NCBI GenBank assembly: GCA_035578155.1
Contig: JAPWDM010000001.1
Location: 80,705,561 to 80,769,560 of the forward strand
DNA from: Brachynemurus nebulosus
Taxonomy: Eukaryota > Arthropoda > Insecta > Neuroptera > Myrmeleontidae
Direction of reading: 5' to 3'
DNA: 64,000 nt
A program made the translations under genes and the position numbers. Shown in pieces: positions 12,070 to 23,207 of this stretch. Position 1 is the first letter of the stretch, and the number at the start of each line of letters is the position of its first letter. The notes under the pieces are model-generated. The model worked only from the letters and a program-made list of their open reading frames with translations. It was not told where the DNA came from and made no database searches.

Positions 12070-13165
12070 AAAAAGTATGTATGTATCTATGTATCCGACT
12101 ATGTCTGTTTCTGTGGTGCAGCCTGCAGCCTAAGCAACTTGACGACTTTTGCTAAAGAAGGTGTCGTTGGATTCGTCTTAATCTCAGGAGTGCTATCGGC
12201 TATATGAAATGTCAAAATTCATCCCGTAAATAGGGGATGAAGAATTCATATAAAAAATTGCTGGATTTAGAAACGTGATACTTTGGATAGTGGTATTTTA
12301 TACAACGTAAGTGAGCATCAGAAATAAATTTTCGGAAATTCATCTCCTAAAGAGAAAAATAGAGAATGAAAATTTATATAGCAAACCGTTGATTCTGAAA
12401 ACGTGAAATTTTGTGCAGGGATCCCTTAGTAACGTAGGTGAGTATAAAGAGGGAGAATTTTTGTAAAAATCTCTCCATTAAGGACCTAAAATAGGGGATG
12501 AAAATTTATATAGAAAACTGCTAGGTTTAGAAACGTGAAATTTTGCTCAAAGCTTTTTTTAGTAACTTAAGCAAGGACCAAGAGTGAATTTTTGGAAATT
12601 CGTCTCCTAACGGATTAACATAGGGGATGAAAATTTATATAGAAAACTGTTGAACTTAGAAATGTAAAATTTTACACAGGTGTTTCTCATGTAACACAAG
12701 TGAGCACTAAGAAGGGATTTTTGGATCTGTCCTAAAAGAGGGATAAAATAGTGGATGACGACATATTGTGTACAGCTAGTCAATACAAGTTCACACGGAG
12801 GATGTCGCGGAGGACAAAAGCTATTTTACGATAAAAAAAATTTTTTCAATGTCAAATTCGTAGTAATTTAGGCTGTCAACCGCTGTAATCTCGTATGCGT
12901 ATCTATATATTTTTTCTTCTAAATAATTAAGCAACACTAAAGAGACTTAAATAAGAAAGTTAATCCAAAAACTTCAACTAAAAACAAGATGAAATAGAGA
13001 AAAAGAAAAAGAAACAAAAAAGTAAAGCAGTCGAAGGCATACATGTTGTACCAAGTTAAACAAAAATGTTTGCTGCCTCCGACTGCTTTACTTTTTGTTA
13101 CGTTTTCTTTTTCTCTGTTTACATCGTTTTAGTTTACTTTTTGCGCAGTCGGTTTTTTTTAATAT
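12070..13165. mobile_element. Foldback element FB-A, partial copy
   Basis: Homologous to the left arm and centre of the complete copy at 43494-44965. It holds about four tandem ~130-bp units, recognisable by a GGGGATGAAAATTTATAT-like word at about 12233, 12362, 12494 and 12624. After CAGCTAGTCAATAC near 12776 comes the central palindrome, where AAAGTAAAGCAGTCG...GCCTCCGACTGCTTTACTTT is inverted around 13055. Most of the right arm is missing. Non-coding. Confidence 0.75.
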
Positions 13166-13610
13166 TTTTAATTAACTTATTTATTAAAAATTTAATTAAC
13201 AAACATTAAGGTTATAATTTAAATTTTTTAAAATAATGAGCAATTCATTGTTTAATTAAATGAATTTTAGCATAGTAGTATTCAAAGAAAATGTAAGTAA
13301 AAAGTTCAGTTGCAGTTTCAAGCTACAATATAAGGCAGTGTCAATAATTATTTTAAAAAATAAAAAAAGCAGCTTGTGTTTGTTTGTGTCCGGTGTTAAT
13401 ATGTGCTTTTCAAAAATGTTAAAGGGTTCATCAGCCTTACAAAAGTAATGGACTTTTGAATCACAAATACTATCAGATCCATATTCAATCAATTTTTCAG
13501 TGTTACTAATTTTAAGACATCATATCGTTTAAGACGACGATACTGTTTTGAAAGTTTCTTTTGTTTCTTGTAGTAACGTCACGTATCGTTCGTTGCTATA
13601 AACACATAAT

Positions 13611-14258
13611 ATGATATTCAATAACGGTTCTGAAAACAGGGATATTGGATCGATAAAATTTCTGGGACTACATATAGATCCAAAATTAACTTGGGATTGT
13701 CATATCGATGAAATTGGCAAAAAGATCACTAAGAGTATTTTCTTATTAAGAAGTCTCTCTGGAATTGTATCAAATAATGTGTTACTAACAACTTTCCATG
13801 CATTGGTGCAAAGTCATATCTCTTACGCACTAATCATATGGGGACACTCAAAAGGCGCAAAAAGAATATTTAAACTTCAACGAAAAGCCATAAGGGCCAT
13901 GTTCAAATTAGGATTTAGGGAAGATGTGCATGAATATTTTATAAATAATGAAATTCTAACTGTACCGTCTCTTTTTATTTACCAATCTTTGATTTATGTG
14001 AAAGAACACGAATGAGACTATTTAGCGCATAGTGAAATGCATTCCTACGGAACCAGAAATAGAAAAAATACTTATATTGACTTCCATCAAGTTAACAAAA
14101 CTAAAACTGGCATTTGCTATTACGGGCCAAAACTATTCAATAAGTTGCCTCCTCATGTTAAAAATTTAGGCATTAATCGGTTTAAGCACGTTATTAAGTG
14201 CTTACTGATCAAGAATTGTTTTTATAATATTGATGATTATTTTAACACAACATTTTAG
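13611..14258 (+). pseudogene. Non-LTR retrotransposon RT C-terminus (5'-truncated)
   Basis: A single reading frame of about 215 codons broken once by an in-frame TGA at 14013. It encodes the segment after the RT active site: FLGLHIDPKLTWDCHI near the start, then ISYALIIWG, IFKLQRKAIRAMF, ILTVPSLFIYQ and HSYGTRNR before a hydrophobic, Lys-rich end. This order is typical of the RT thumb and C-terminal domain of CR1/L2/Jockey-group non-LTR elements without RNase H. The catalytic palm (the xADD region) and endonuclease are absent, as expected after 5' truncation during reverse transcription. An (ATT)n tail follows 70 bp after the stop. The clade assignment is tentative. Confidence 0.8.
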
Positions 14259-14328
14259 ATATTTAGACTTTTTTTATTGTTTTTAATTTTGACTTGTGTA
14301 AACATATTTTTTGTACTAACATCAATAA

Positions 14329-14329
14329 A

Positions 14330-14362
<33 letters not shown>
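14329..14362 (+). repeat. (ATT)n 3' tail of the non-LTR fragment
   Basis: About eleven ATT units just after an AATAAAT word. A short microsatellite 3' tail is typical of several non-LTR clades, so it probably marks the 3' end of the element at 13611-14258. Confidence 0.75.
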
Positions 14363-14363
<1 letters not shown>

Positions 14364-14474
14364 ATCAAAAAACTGCGATCGGTATTTGTCTTCAAACTCT
14401 TTCAATTTATCATAAAATATATTATAGCAGTCAACAATGAATACAAATTCAACGATATTTGGTTGCGATGCGCC

Positions 14475-14660
14475 AACCGTTCAGAACGCGTTGTGGCTTT
14501 TTTAAGTGACCGCGTCGCGTTGTGGTCAAATCTTGTAAAAGCCATGTGGTCTTTTTGAGTTAGCCACAACGCGTTGTGGCTGTTTTTGCAAGTGCCCCAA
14601 CACGAATTTCGCGTTGCAATGGATGGTTTTAAATGACCACAACGCGTTGCCACGTTGCCA
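14475..14660. repeat. CpG-rich inverted repeat arm (right)
   Basis: Partner of 11654-11810. It shares AGAACGCGTTGTGGCTTTTT, GGTCAAATCTT and the outer ACCACAACGCGTTG in inverted orientation. The arm itself holds several copies of the self-complementary word CAACGCGTTG. Short open frames on either strand are by-products of its composition. Confidence 0.65.
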
Positions 14661-15290
14661 CGAAGTTATGAAGCATTCTTAAATAAAGAATATTAGATAA
14701 ATAATAATGAAGAATAAAAAGAATAGGTTTAGAGTTTCCATTTAGAAAAAATGTATTTTTCAAAATATTAATACACAAAATGCGTTGGGCTGTCCAAAAT
14801 TCCCTGGTTTGAATAACTACCCATATATTATTTTAAATTATTTATGAATTTATTATTTATTATTTACAATTATTTATTATTTTTAATTAATATTAGTTAT
14901 TTTGAAATTTAATAAAATTGACTTTCGCTGGATTACGAAAAAAATAATATGATCTTTAGAATCTGTTGCCATAGAAAATACAAACAACGCCAACATATTG
15001 TTTGTAATTAAATATATGTTGAGCGAGCGACAAAGTACTACTTTTCGTTTTAAAGTAAAATGTAACAGTCCTCAAGAATCACATATTTTGCGTTCTCTTC
15101 ACAGAGCGCAAAAGCCTACTTTGTACTATGATTGTAGAAAAATAATATTATTATATATCATTTGTTACATTTACGCATTATTACAAAATTTACGCAATCG
15201 GATAAAAATGAATCAAGCTATTGCAATAGTTGAAACGTTAGGCAACTCGTTAAACGAGTTATTTTCACTGTGGCTAAGATAAAAATTATA

Positions 15291-15740
15291 TTAACACTAC
15301 ACGGTCCGCCTTCAACTTCTCCAGGAGCCAGCAGTATTTTTAAAGAATTATACTAAAAAAAAAAAAGAAAAAAAACGAATAAATAAATTCAGGAAATAAT
15401 TCAGCATGTGTAAACTACACATTTTTAATAGAAAAAACAATAGCAATGAATTAATAATAAAAAAAAAAAATTAAATAAAAAAAACAATTAAATACTATAC
15501 ACTTTTCGATACAATTAAATAAATAAATAAATAAATGATAATGTAAAATTATATTTTAATGTGTTATCCGTTTATAAATGTTGACATAAATCATCGCACA
15601 GAGAGTATGTTTGTGTTTGATGCTGGTCAATACACGTTTACGGTAACGTCGCATACATGTATGGTCACTGGTCGCCATCGGCCTCTACGGTTGTTTTGGC
15701 TGTTACACAGATACTGGATACTCGGAACATAAAGTGTTAA
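15291..15740. mobile_element. MITE with TTAACACT ends, copy 2
   Basis: Begins TTAACACT and ends AGTGTTAA (8-bp inverted termini). It shares AACTTCTCCA, GCCAGCAGTATTTTTAA and the right-terminal ~75 bp with copy 1 at 10722-11022. It is longer because of A-rich interior sequence at 15350-15540. Non-coding. Confidence 0.6.
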
Positions 15741-17149
15741 TTTAAAACGATGAAGCCTCTACCGAGATCTGTTCCATATGATTTTCATCTAGAAAAGCTA
15801 AGTTTAACGGTATAATTAAATGATCGTGCAATTTTATCAAAATATTAAAATGTTTTAAGAAAATTGAGATACATAAAATTTTTACAGCGAAAATACAGAT
15901 AAACTTTACCAAAATACGAATGTATAATTTAAATTTTTCTAATAATTTTAAATAATATTCCAAATGGCTTTTCAACTTTCGTTTTGTTAAATATTGTTGC
16001 CAGTTACGCTTTTCCAGCTGTAAGTTGGAACCACCAAAATTTTAAAAATTTTGCTTAATAAACAAAGTATTAATAATTAACCTTAATAAACAAAGTACCT
16101 ATCTAATTTTGTTAATTGTGTTATCTAAAATGTTCCGTTTTTTCTTTAAAATACATTATTTAGTAATTATTTTTAAAAATCGTTTTCTTTTAAAATCAGG
16201 ACACCCTTGCATCAACTTACAATATTTGCTACATATAGGTATAATATGCATGCAATAAAACATAATTATGTAAACAACATTTATTAGCTGTACCTCGGGA
16301 GCTCTTTTACAGGACCACAAATTTTTGTACTGCCTAGTGTATTACATTATGCAATGGGTTCTGTAATAATGCAATTTGTGTTTTGGGACAATTTAAAGTT
16401 CTAGAAAAGCATCTGAGATATTATGTTAGACGATTTTTTTTAAAGACATTCTGACCCGTTCTAATCTCTCACGGAGAAAAGCCTGAATCAAATTAATTGC
16501 ATAAATTTTTGAAAACCCTAATTTACTCATAATAAATGTGTTTTCGTACAAATTAAAAGTTCGTTTTGTAGCATTACCAAATTATTTCTAACGATATGAT
16601 ATTAAGTTTTGAGCATATAGGTACTACGAATATTTTTTTATACATATGTAAAAATGATCGAGCTAAAAGTAAATTTTTGTATAATAAAAGCAAAATATTT
16701 TAACTCTCTTAATAAAGGAATTATAATTTTGTATTCAAAGTAATAACATCCACTTACAATTAGTAAAGTACAAATACATAAACTTTAAAGGAGAGGATAT
16801 ATGCATATATATTTATCTTATGTAGTTCTATTTTGCTAGGATATGCCATACCTTATATTTTAACGGCCAAGACAGCAGCTAACAAACAGCAACACTAAAA
16901 TATATAATTTTTCTAATATCACTTCGAACACTTACATCAATTGGTAAAAAATAAATTAATAAATAAAGATCACTGTATACGGTAACAACAAAAAGCAATT
17001 TATAGAACAATTAAAACGAAATTTTATCAGAAAAAGAAAGAAAGCATATCAATAAATAAATTAAAGATTATTTTTATGTTTTGTTTTTTGATAATATTAC
17101 TTCTAAGTAAAAGAAAAACGGAAAAACTAGAACAAACTCTTTGTTTAAA
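15741..17149. other. AT-rich stretch, nothing recognised
   Basis: No coding frame above background, no inverted ends and no RNA gene seen. Confidence 0.55.
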
Positions 17150-17570
17150 TTGTCCGTTCGCGTGCTAGAATTGTGATAACTGAACATACGTCAAAATATA
17201 CTCTCGTCGGTGAACAACGCACAACAACGGTCTACTATAGTAGATCTACAACGTCGATCCGCACCGGTTGATAATCCGGCGACATGTGTTTGTTTCACAA
17301 CACGGACAAACGGTTAAAGATATCGTGAGAATCGTCCATGTATACGAGACAGACGCTTTTCCTACACGTCTGTATGTTATTAGATTCTCCTCGCCGCTTT
17401 CGTTAACATTCGGCAGTATTCGTTATTGTAAGCTTTTTGTAAAAACATATATGATTGTACCTAGATACCTTACCAAACACCAACTTGCGGTCATTACTGT
17501 CTACCAATGAAGCTCAAGTTCTTAAGATAAAGCTTTAATATTGTTATATTAGGAACCAGGTAAGAGATAC
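17150..17570 (+). other. Less AT-rich island; possible 5' exon with splice donor
   Basis: Base composition is clearly higher in GC and CpG than the surrounding kilobases. It contains the palindrome CTACTATAGTAG (17232) and ends with GAACCAG|GTAAGAG near 17560, an excellent splice-donor match. No conserved protein is recognisable; the 80-codon frame at 17268-17510 has no motif. It could be a non-coding first exon or promoter region of a host gene whose other exons lie elsewhere, or an old repeat. Confidence 0.3.
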
Positions 17571-18646
17571 GACTAACTCATTACACAGCAAGACGGTGGC
17601 ATAATGTGACTTTCAGCTAATCTCCCTTCACTTATTATTTTAAAGATGTATGTAGGACATGAAACTTTGACAGTTTTACATCCTTCTACTTCTTATCTTT
17701 TATGAAAAATGTAGAAAAATTATTACAGAATTTTTCATAATAAACTGCTATTTTTTTTCTTTTACAAAATGCAAGTTAAGAAAATTCTTAATACCTATCT
17801 AATTTGTATAAATAATAGTTTTCTTAAAATTTTCAACTAAATTTTATTTCAAGCCATTTTATGGCCTTCCAACTAAACAATTCACTACTAAATTTGAAAT
17901 ATTTTCCAAAAAAATTTGTCACAGTAACCAAAAATTGCCCATATTACAAAACGTATCATTTGATTCTTTAATCACTAAATGTCGAATTATTTTTCAACTT
18001 TTATTCTTCGTTCTATCTTCAAGTACTTTCTAAAGTTATTCAAATTTATTCATATTGAAAGACGGGAATACATCTTAAAAGTTATTTCTAAGAAATGAAT
18101 ATAATATTATTTAGTATACATACGCATAGAGATACCAGGGTTAAAAAGAATTATGTTTTATTTATGAATAGATAAGTTGACAAATGAGAAGGAACCAGAA
18201 TTTGTTTAAGGATACTTCAACTACGAAAAAATAAAACATAATGAAAATATTTGGATTGAGAAAATTGGATATACGTATTTATTTGCATCTATTCATACTT
18301 ATAATATGATTCAAGGCATCATAAGACACAACGTTATATTAAAATGTTAAAAATAATTTGTCAAAATATCCAGTTTATTTAGAGAGGCATTACGCCGTCA
18401 TTACGCTACAAGTTTAGAAACTTGGTTTAAATCACAAGATTGCAGTTAAAATAGCTCGTTACTTTCAAACTACAAGTACTTCAACTAACAGATAATTACA
18501 AGTTTGTTTCTAATTTTTTTTTTTTTTGCAAAAGTTAAAAAAAAAATCTATAGTCGTTAAGCAACATTTTTTCCAGAAATAATTATTAAAAATGCAGTCA
18601 AAAAGAATTATACATAAATACTTACAGCCTAATTAAGGGAACGTGC
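17571..18646. other. AT-rich stretch, nothing recognised
   Basis: No coding or structured feature identified. TTAA at 18647 adjoins the GGGCCCC-type end that starts the next block. Confidence 0.5.
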
Positions 18647-19039
18647 TTAAAGGGCCCCACATACGATGGGATCTGTACCGTTACATGTACATAGGTGCAT
18701 GTTGCTGGCCCGGCCATGTCAGAAATTTGACCTAAAATCTATACCATGATTTAATACCTAATTTGTACTAATTTGTACTGCAGTTTCAGAATTCGTGCTC
18801 GAAAGATAGCAGGTATATTAAGGGGTTTCCAAAAACGAGCCAGTACATTGCCAGCCCGGCCCTGCCGGAATTTCGACATAAAGACTGTACAAGGATTTAG
18901 TACCAATTTGGTACTCCAGTTTCAGAATATGTACTCGTAAAATGGCAGAGATATTAAGGGGTTCCGTACATCGAGTCAGCAATTTTTATTGTAAAAAACC
19001 CAAATTTATTCTGAATAATTATAAAACTCCAGTGTAACC

Positions 19040-20348
19040 CCGGGTACACACTGAGACGAACAATGTTAATTAACACAGTTCGCTAATATGTTCGTTTGAT
19101 TTCTGTTGTACTAACATTTTTAGGTAACATTTTTGTTAAAAAAAATGTTATTTAGCATGTTATTATGTTTCCCATTGACGAGCGGTGAACTTTAAAAACC
19201 AAATATTTGTTTTGTATTTTCACGAGTTTATTCTTTATTTTTTATGTATTTGTATAATTTTTAATTGTTATAATTTTTATAAAGTTAGTTTTTTTGTGCT
19301 GATTTGCAGTCTAGTGAATTTCTACGAATCTGTTTTAGACATTTTGTAGAAGTTTTTGACTTTATTTGCATCTTGAATTTGCAAATTATTAAGTAATTGT
19401 AAAACAACAACATGTTGCAAAATACTTTTTATCCACCACTGACATTTTTTTTTCTTTAATTTTATATCCAAAATAGAGATATTGTTGGGATTTATTTTTA
19501 TGTAGAGTCCCTATAATAACAAGAGTCGTGACATGTCAGCCATTTTCTATCCAAAATAAAGAGGGAAGCTTCAAAATTAATTATCACATGTTTGAGTGAA
19601 TATTTTTGAGTACATAATTATTGTTAATAAGTTTTGAATTAATGAATAGTTAAAAGGTTTCAATTTAATTATTCTTTCTAGGTTAAACTAAATGATTTTT
19701 GTTAATATTTAATTTATTTCCAATGTATTTTACACAAACTTTTAACAGAATATGTCGGAACCAATCAGCGTTCAGCACACATGTCACGACTCTATTTATT
19801 ATAGGGACTCTATTTTTATGTCTCGTTCCCGCCTACTCCCGAAATTGATTTGTCATTCCTGCCCGCTCTGAATCCTGAGAAGAAACTTCAAATCCCGATT
19901 AATCTCACTTTCATTCGGTTTATCAGTTTTAATCCAGTTCCCGAAGGGACTCGATTTTTGCTCCGAGTCACAAAACGCAGTTACATTATCTTTAGTACCA
20001 TTCCCAATCTCGTAAAAAATTCTATATTCTCGTCCGTTTCTAAAAAATTCAATTCTTTTCCGTCGAGTTTCCCGCTCGATTGACATGTCTAATCCAAAAT
20101 CATACTTACAATACTTATAATACGTCATCATCATTACTTGAACTAGACATTAAGAAATTTTTTTATATCAATAATGAATAAAAAATGTGTAACATCAATA
20201 AAATAACAAATGTTCTAAAAATTTTAAAATTCCTGTAAATTCATGTTAGTCAACTTTGTCAGTTAGCAAATGTTTAGGACATTGTTTGTTAACAAATGTT
20301 AGCTAACATTAGTGTTAGTTAACAATGTTCGTCTCAGTGTGTACCCGG
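19040..20348. mobile_element. TIR element, ~1.3 kb, inside FB-B
   Basis: The left end, CCGGGTACACACTGAGACGA, is repeated exactly in inverted form at the right end; similarity then continues through a GTTAA-TAACAC segment. No target duplication could be resolved and no transposase is encoded. It carries a nested hAT-like MITE (19503-19812). Superfamily unknown. Confidence 0.7.
19503..19812. mobile_element. hAT-like MITE, 310 bp, 8-bp target duplication
   Basis: The left end is TAGAGTCCCTATAATAA and the right end is its inverted copy; the next AGAGTCGTGACATGT block is also shared. It is flanked by the perfect 8-bp repeat TTTTTATG at 19495-19502 and 19813-19820. Eight-base duplication and short TIRs fit hAT. 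The interior has a second inverted pair around CCAAAATA. Non-coding. Confidence 0.8.
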
Positions 20349-21196
20349 CATAAAACGACAACAAAATTTAACGAATAAAATAAATTGTATTTTTTGCAAT
20401 CCACATTGCTGGCCCGGTGTATGGAACCCCTTGATATCTTTGCCATCTTACAAGTACATTTTCTGAAAATGGAATGCAAAATAGTACAAAATAGGTACTA
20501 AATCCTTGTATAATTTCTATTTCAAATTTCCGATAGGGTCAATGCACAGGTTTGGCTTTTGGGATCCCCTTAATATCTGCCATCTTACGAATACTAATTC
20601 TAAAACTGAAGTACAAAATAGTACAAAATAGGTGCTAAATCGTTGCATAGTTTTTATGTCGAATATTCGACAGAGCCGGTCTAACATGTCGCTAGCCCAG
20701 TGTATGGAACCCCTTAATATCTCTTCCATCTTTGTGAAACTGGGGTTCAAAATAGTACAAAATAGGTACTAAATCCTTGTACAGTTTTTGTGTCGATTTT
20801 CGATAGAGCCAGGTTGACAATATACCGGCTTGGTTTAGGGTCTCCATTAATATCTGCGTCACCTTACGAGTACAAATTCTGAAACTAGAGTACAAATTAT
20901 CATAGTACAAACTAGGTACTAAATCGTGGTATAGTTTTTATGTCAAATTTCTGACATGGTCGGGCCAGCGACATGCACCTGTTACATGTTGCAGGTGTTA
21001 GTATCATGATACAGATCTCAGTGCGTTGTATCACTTTACTGCAACAAGAATACATGAATCATATTATGGATACTGAAACGAAAATTGTCTTATATTAGCG
21101 TGTACGTGCTTGCCTCAAGTATTGTGATAACTGTTATTGCATTTATTTATCTTTGACCGTTACTGCAGTAAAAAATTATTATTTATTTGAATAACC

Positions 21197-21443
21197 ATGT
21201 CTGTAGACACAGATTTTTGGGAAGAGTGTATTAATATGTATAAATTATATCCATGTTTGTGGGATTCAAATTGTAAAGACTTCAAATAGACAAATACGTG
21301 ACAATGCACTTATTGTTAGTGATTTGGCCAAAAAATACAAAGTACTCAAAAGCAGACCATGACTTTGTTGTGCTTTTCGACGGAAACTAAAAATAGTCGA
21401 AGCATCAGAGGAATATCTTCTGATGATATATACGTACCAATAA
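21197..21443 (+). pseudogene. MADF-domain protein, N-terminal exon (broken)
   Basis: From the ATG the frame reads MSVDTDFWEECINMYKLYP, CLWD, KDF, then after a one-base shift NRQIRDNAL and LAKKYKVLK, and later SSDDIYVP. This is the MADF (Adf-1-like, Myb/SANT-related DNA-binding) domain at its usual N-terminal position. MADF proteins are common host factors and are also the accessory DNA-binding protein of insect PIF/Harbinger transposons. The frame has at least one frameshift after KDF and a stop near 21355. The exon is cut just after IYVP by a TIR element; the missing continuation is at 31838. An antisense Harbinger transposase further on suggests transposon rather than host origin, but this is inference. 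Confidence 0.7.
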
Positions 21444-22407
21444 TAAAAGAGTCAGTGGCCAATTTGCGATGGTCATTTCAACACACGTCAAATTGAGAGG
21501 ATAGGCTCTTGGATACTTATTCTATCCATGAATTCAGTTCTGACAAGCCTATTCGGCCGGATTAAGTCATCCTTAACGTTTTAACAGGACCAAAAATAAG
21601 TAACAGTTCTGGAATTTTGATACATGAAAGTTAATAATATATTTTATCACCAAGTCTGTTTAAATTGTTCTCATCCCGTCAGAACAATTTAAAGTTGTGA
21701 TAAATTTCATAATTATTTTGACAAATTAATATCAAAATATTGCGTATCCATCGTAATATGATTTAAAAAGAAAGAGATTACAAATAAGAAATTACACTGT
21801 TCTTATGAAAACTTTTCCATTATATTTGCACTGAATAATATTTACCTATCTAAATAATTTAAAATAACAAAATTTTAGGCTGGAGTCCCGAAAATGGAAA
21901 TCCTTAGATTGATTTGAAATTTTGTGGGTACACCCAAATAGACGTAAAACGAATGTATCTGAAAGGATTTTTGGCGACTCGAAAGGGAAGTGGGTGAAAA
22001 AAAATGTTTTCATGATTTTTTAATGATCAGTGAATGATCATTTATGTGAATATTTATGGTGTCCTGTAACCTTAACCTAACTAGTTTTTATATCAAAGTC
22101 GTAGTATATTGTCAGAACTAACTAACCTAACTTTAATTAACTTCACCACCTTGTTTTTATATCAAAGTCGAAGTATATGGTCAAAACTAACTAAACTAAT
22201 CTCACCCCCTAGTTTTTATATCATATACACATACATTACTTTTTACGATCAAATAGTAGATGAGATAAAAAATAGGTGGTGAGGGTTAGTTAAGGTTACC
22301 ATTTGCCCGAAGTTAGGTTAGTCTAGCTAGTTTTCACTTCAAATATACTTCATCTTTGATATAAAGACTAGGTGGTGAGGTTAGTTAAGGTTAGGTTAGT
22401 TTAGTTA

Positions 22408-23207
22408 TCTGGGGCCCGATTCAGGCTACCAGGTGCGTCCACTGGGTTGCGGATAGTGGGACGGCCCTCAAAGCGCCGACAAATAAGCAGTCGCGGACAG
22501 CGGACGGCAATTTGCAGAGAGCAAACCCACCACAGGGCGGGCCTATGGTGGGGTCGTTCATTGCAGTAAACGGCCACAAGCTCAATGAAGCTACTGCGGC
22601 GGAACGAGTTGGTGCCTCCCTTAAATAAGCGCCCCCATGCTGCCTTGCATGGTACGATGTTGGGTCATCAAAGGCTAGGGGATGTAAAGCCCGAAATCAA
22701 ACCATCACATTGTGACACCAGACGTGATCGGGGAGTAGGGGCCGCTAACACGCCTGTCCTTGACCTTAAGAGTCAAGAGCCACTCGGGGTTCTCAATAAA
22801 AGCCTCCCCGAGAGTAGCGGGAGACGGAGCGGAGTATGGTATTCTGCGGACCCGCCGTGGGCAGTGGGTTCGGGGGCGGGGGCTGAAGTTCCTGCCGTCC
22901 AGAGGGTACAGAGAGAAAACCAAGTTGGGCACACCTGAGCCGCTGAGTAATACAGGGGCCCGGGGTGGTCGAGCCGGCACGCCCTGGCTGCCCTATCAAC
23001 CAGCGAAAAATCCCAGTGTGTGTTTCAGTGCCGGATGGCGACCGGATTGGGACCCTGCAACACACATGGAGGGACCTTTCCGAAGCCAACGGAGACACTG
23101 GACTCGGCCATCGCGACCGAACCCTACTGCTCCTTAGTTGTGGGGAAGCAGAGATCACTTCGCTACCGTGTCATGTATTTTTTCTGTTTATACTTTTGTT
23201 TAATTTT
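22408..23207 (+). other. GC-rich 5' leader of the R1-like element
   Basis: About 800 bp clearly richer in GC than anything upstream, with no conserved frame. Overlapping open frames on both strands reflect the lack of AT-rich stops. It presumably carries the internal promoter usual for non-LTR elements; no motif is diagnostic. Confidence 0.6.

Larger units (their letters stand above)
18650..21026. mobile_element. Foldback element FB-B with tandem-repeat arms (interrupted)
   Basis: The left arm (18669-19010) holds two and the right arm (20395-21026) about four ~140-bp units, in inverted orientation. Units share TTAAGGGGTTCC, GGTACTAAATC and GTACAAAATAG words and a GCTGGCCCGG block. The outer ends both carry GATCTGTA and GGTGCATGT-GCTGGCCCG. 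The left edge also has TTA followed by AAGGGCCCCACATACGATGG, resembling a PIF/Harbinger terminus with a TTA target. Another TIR element (19040-20348) sits at the centre. It may be the subterminal region of the Harbinger copy whose MADF gene starts at 21197. Confidence 0.65.

Noticed and set aside
13256..13492. Opposite-strand open frames of about 60-78 codons
   Set aside because: No motif, low-complexity Phe/Leu/Lys-rich composition, and the two frames overlap on opposite strands between repeat elements.
14402..14653. Open frames on both strands in the CpG-rich arm
   Set aside because: Their translations follow the repeated CAACGCGTTGTGG words and have no protein similarity that I recognise.
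18647..18680. Calling a complete Harbinger transposon from 18650 to about 36.4 kb
   Set aside because: The left edge looks right, but no matching inverted terminus or TTA could be found after 36361, so only remnants are annotated.
19850..20134. Open frames of 77 and 93 codons on opposite strands
   Set aside because: They fall between nested non-autonomous DNA transposons and show no motif; opposite frames cover the same bases.
20517..20910. Two overlapping minus-strand frames with similar sequence
   Set aside because: Their similarity comes from the tandem units of the FB-B right arm, not from a protein family.
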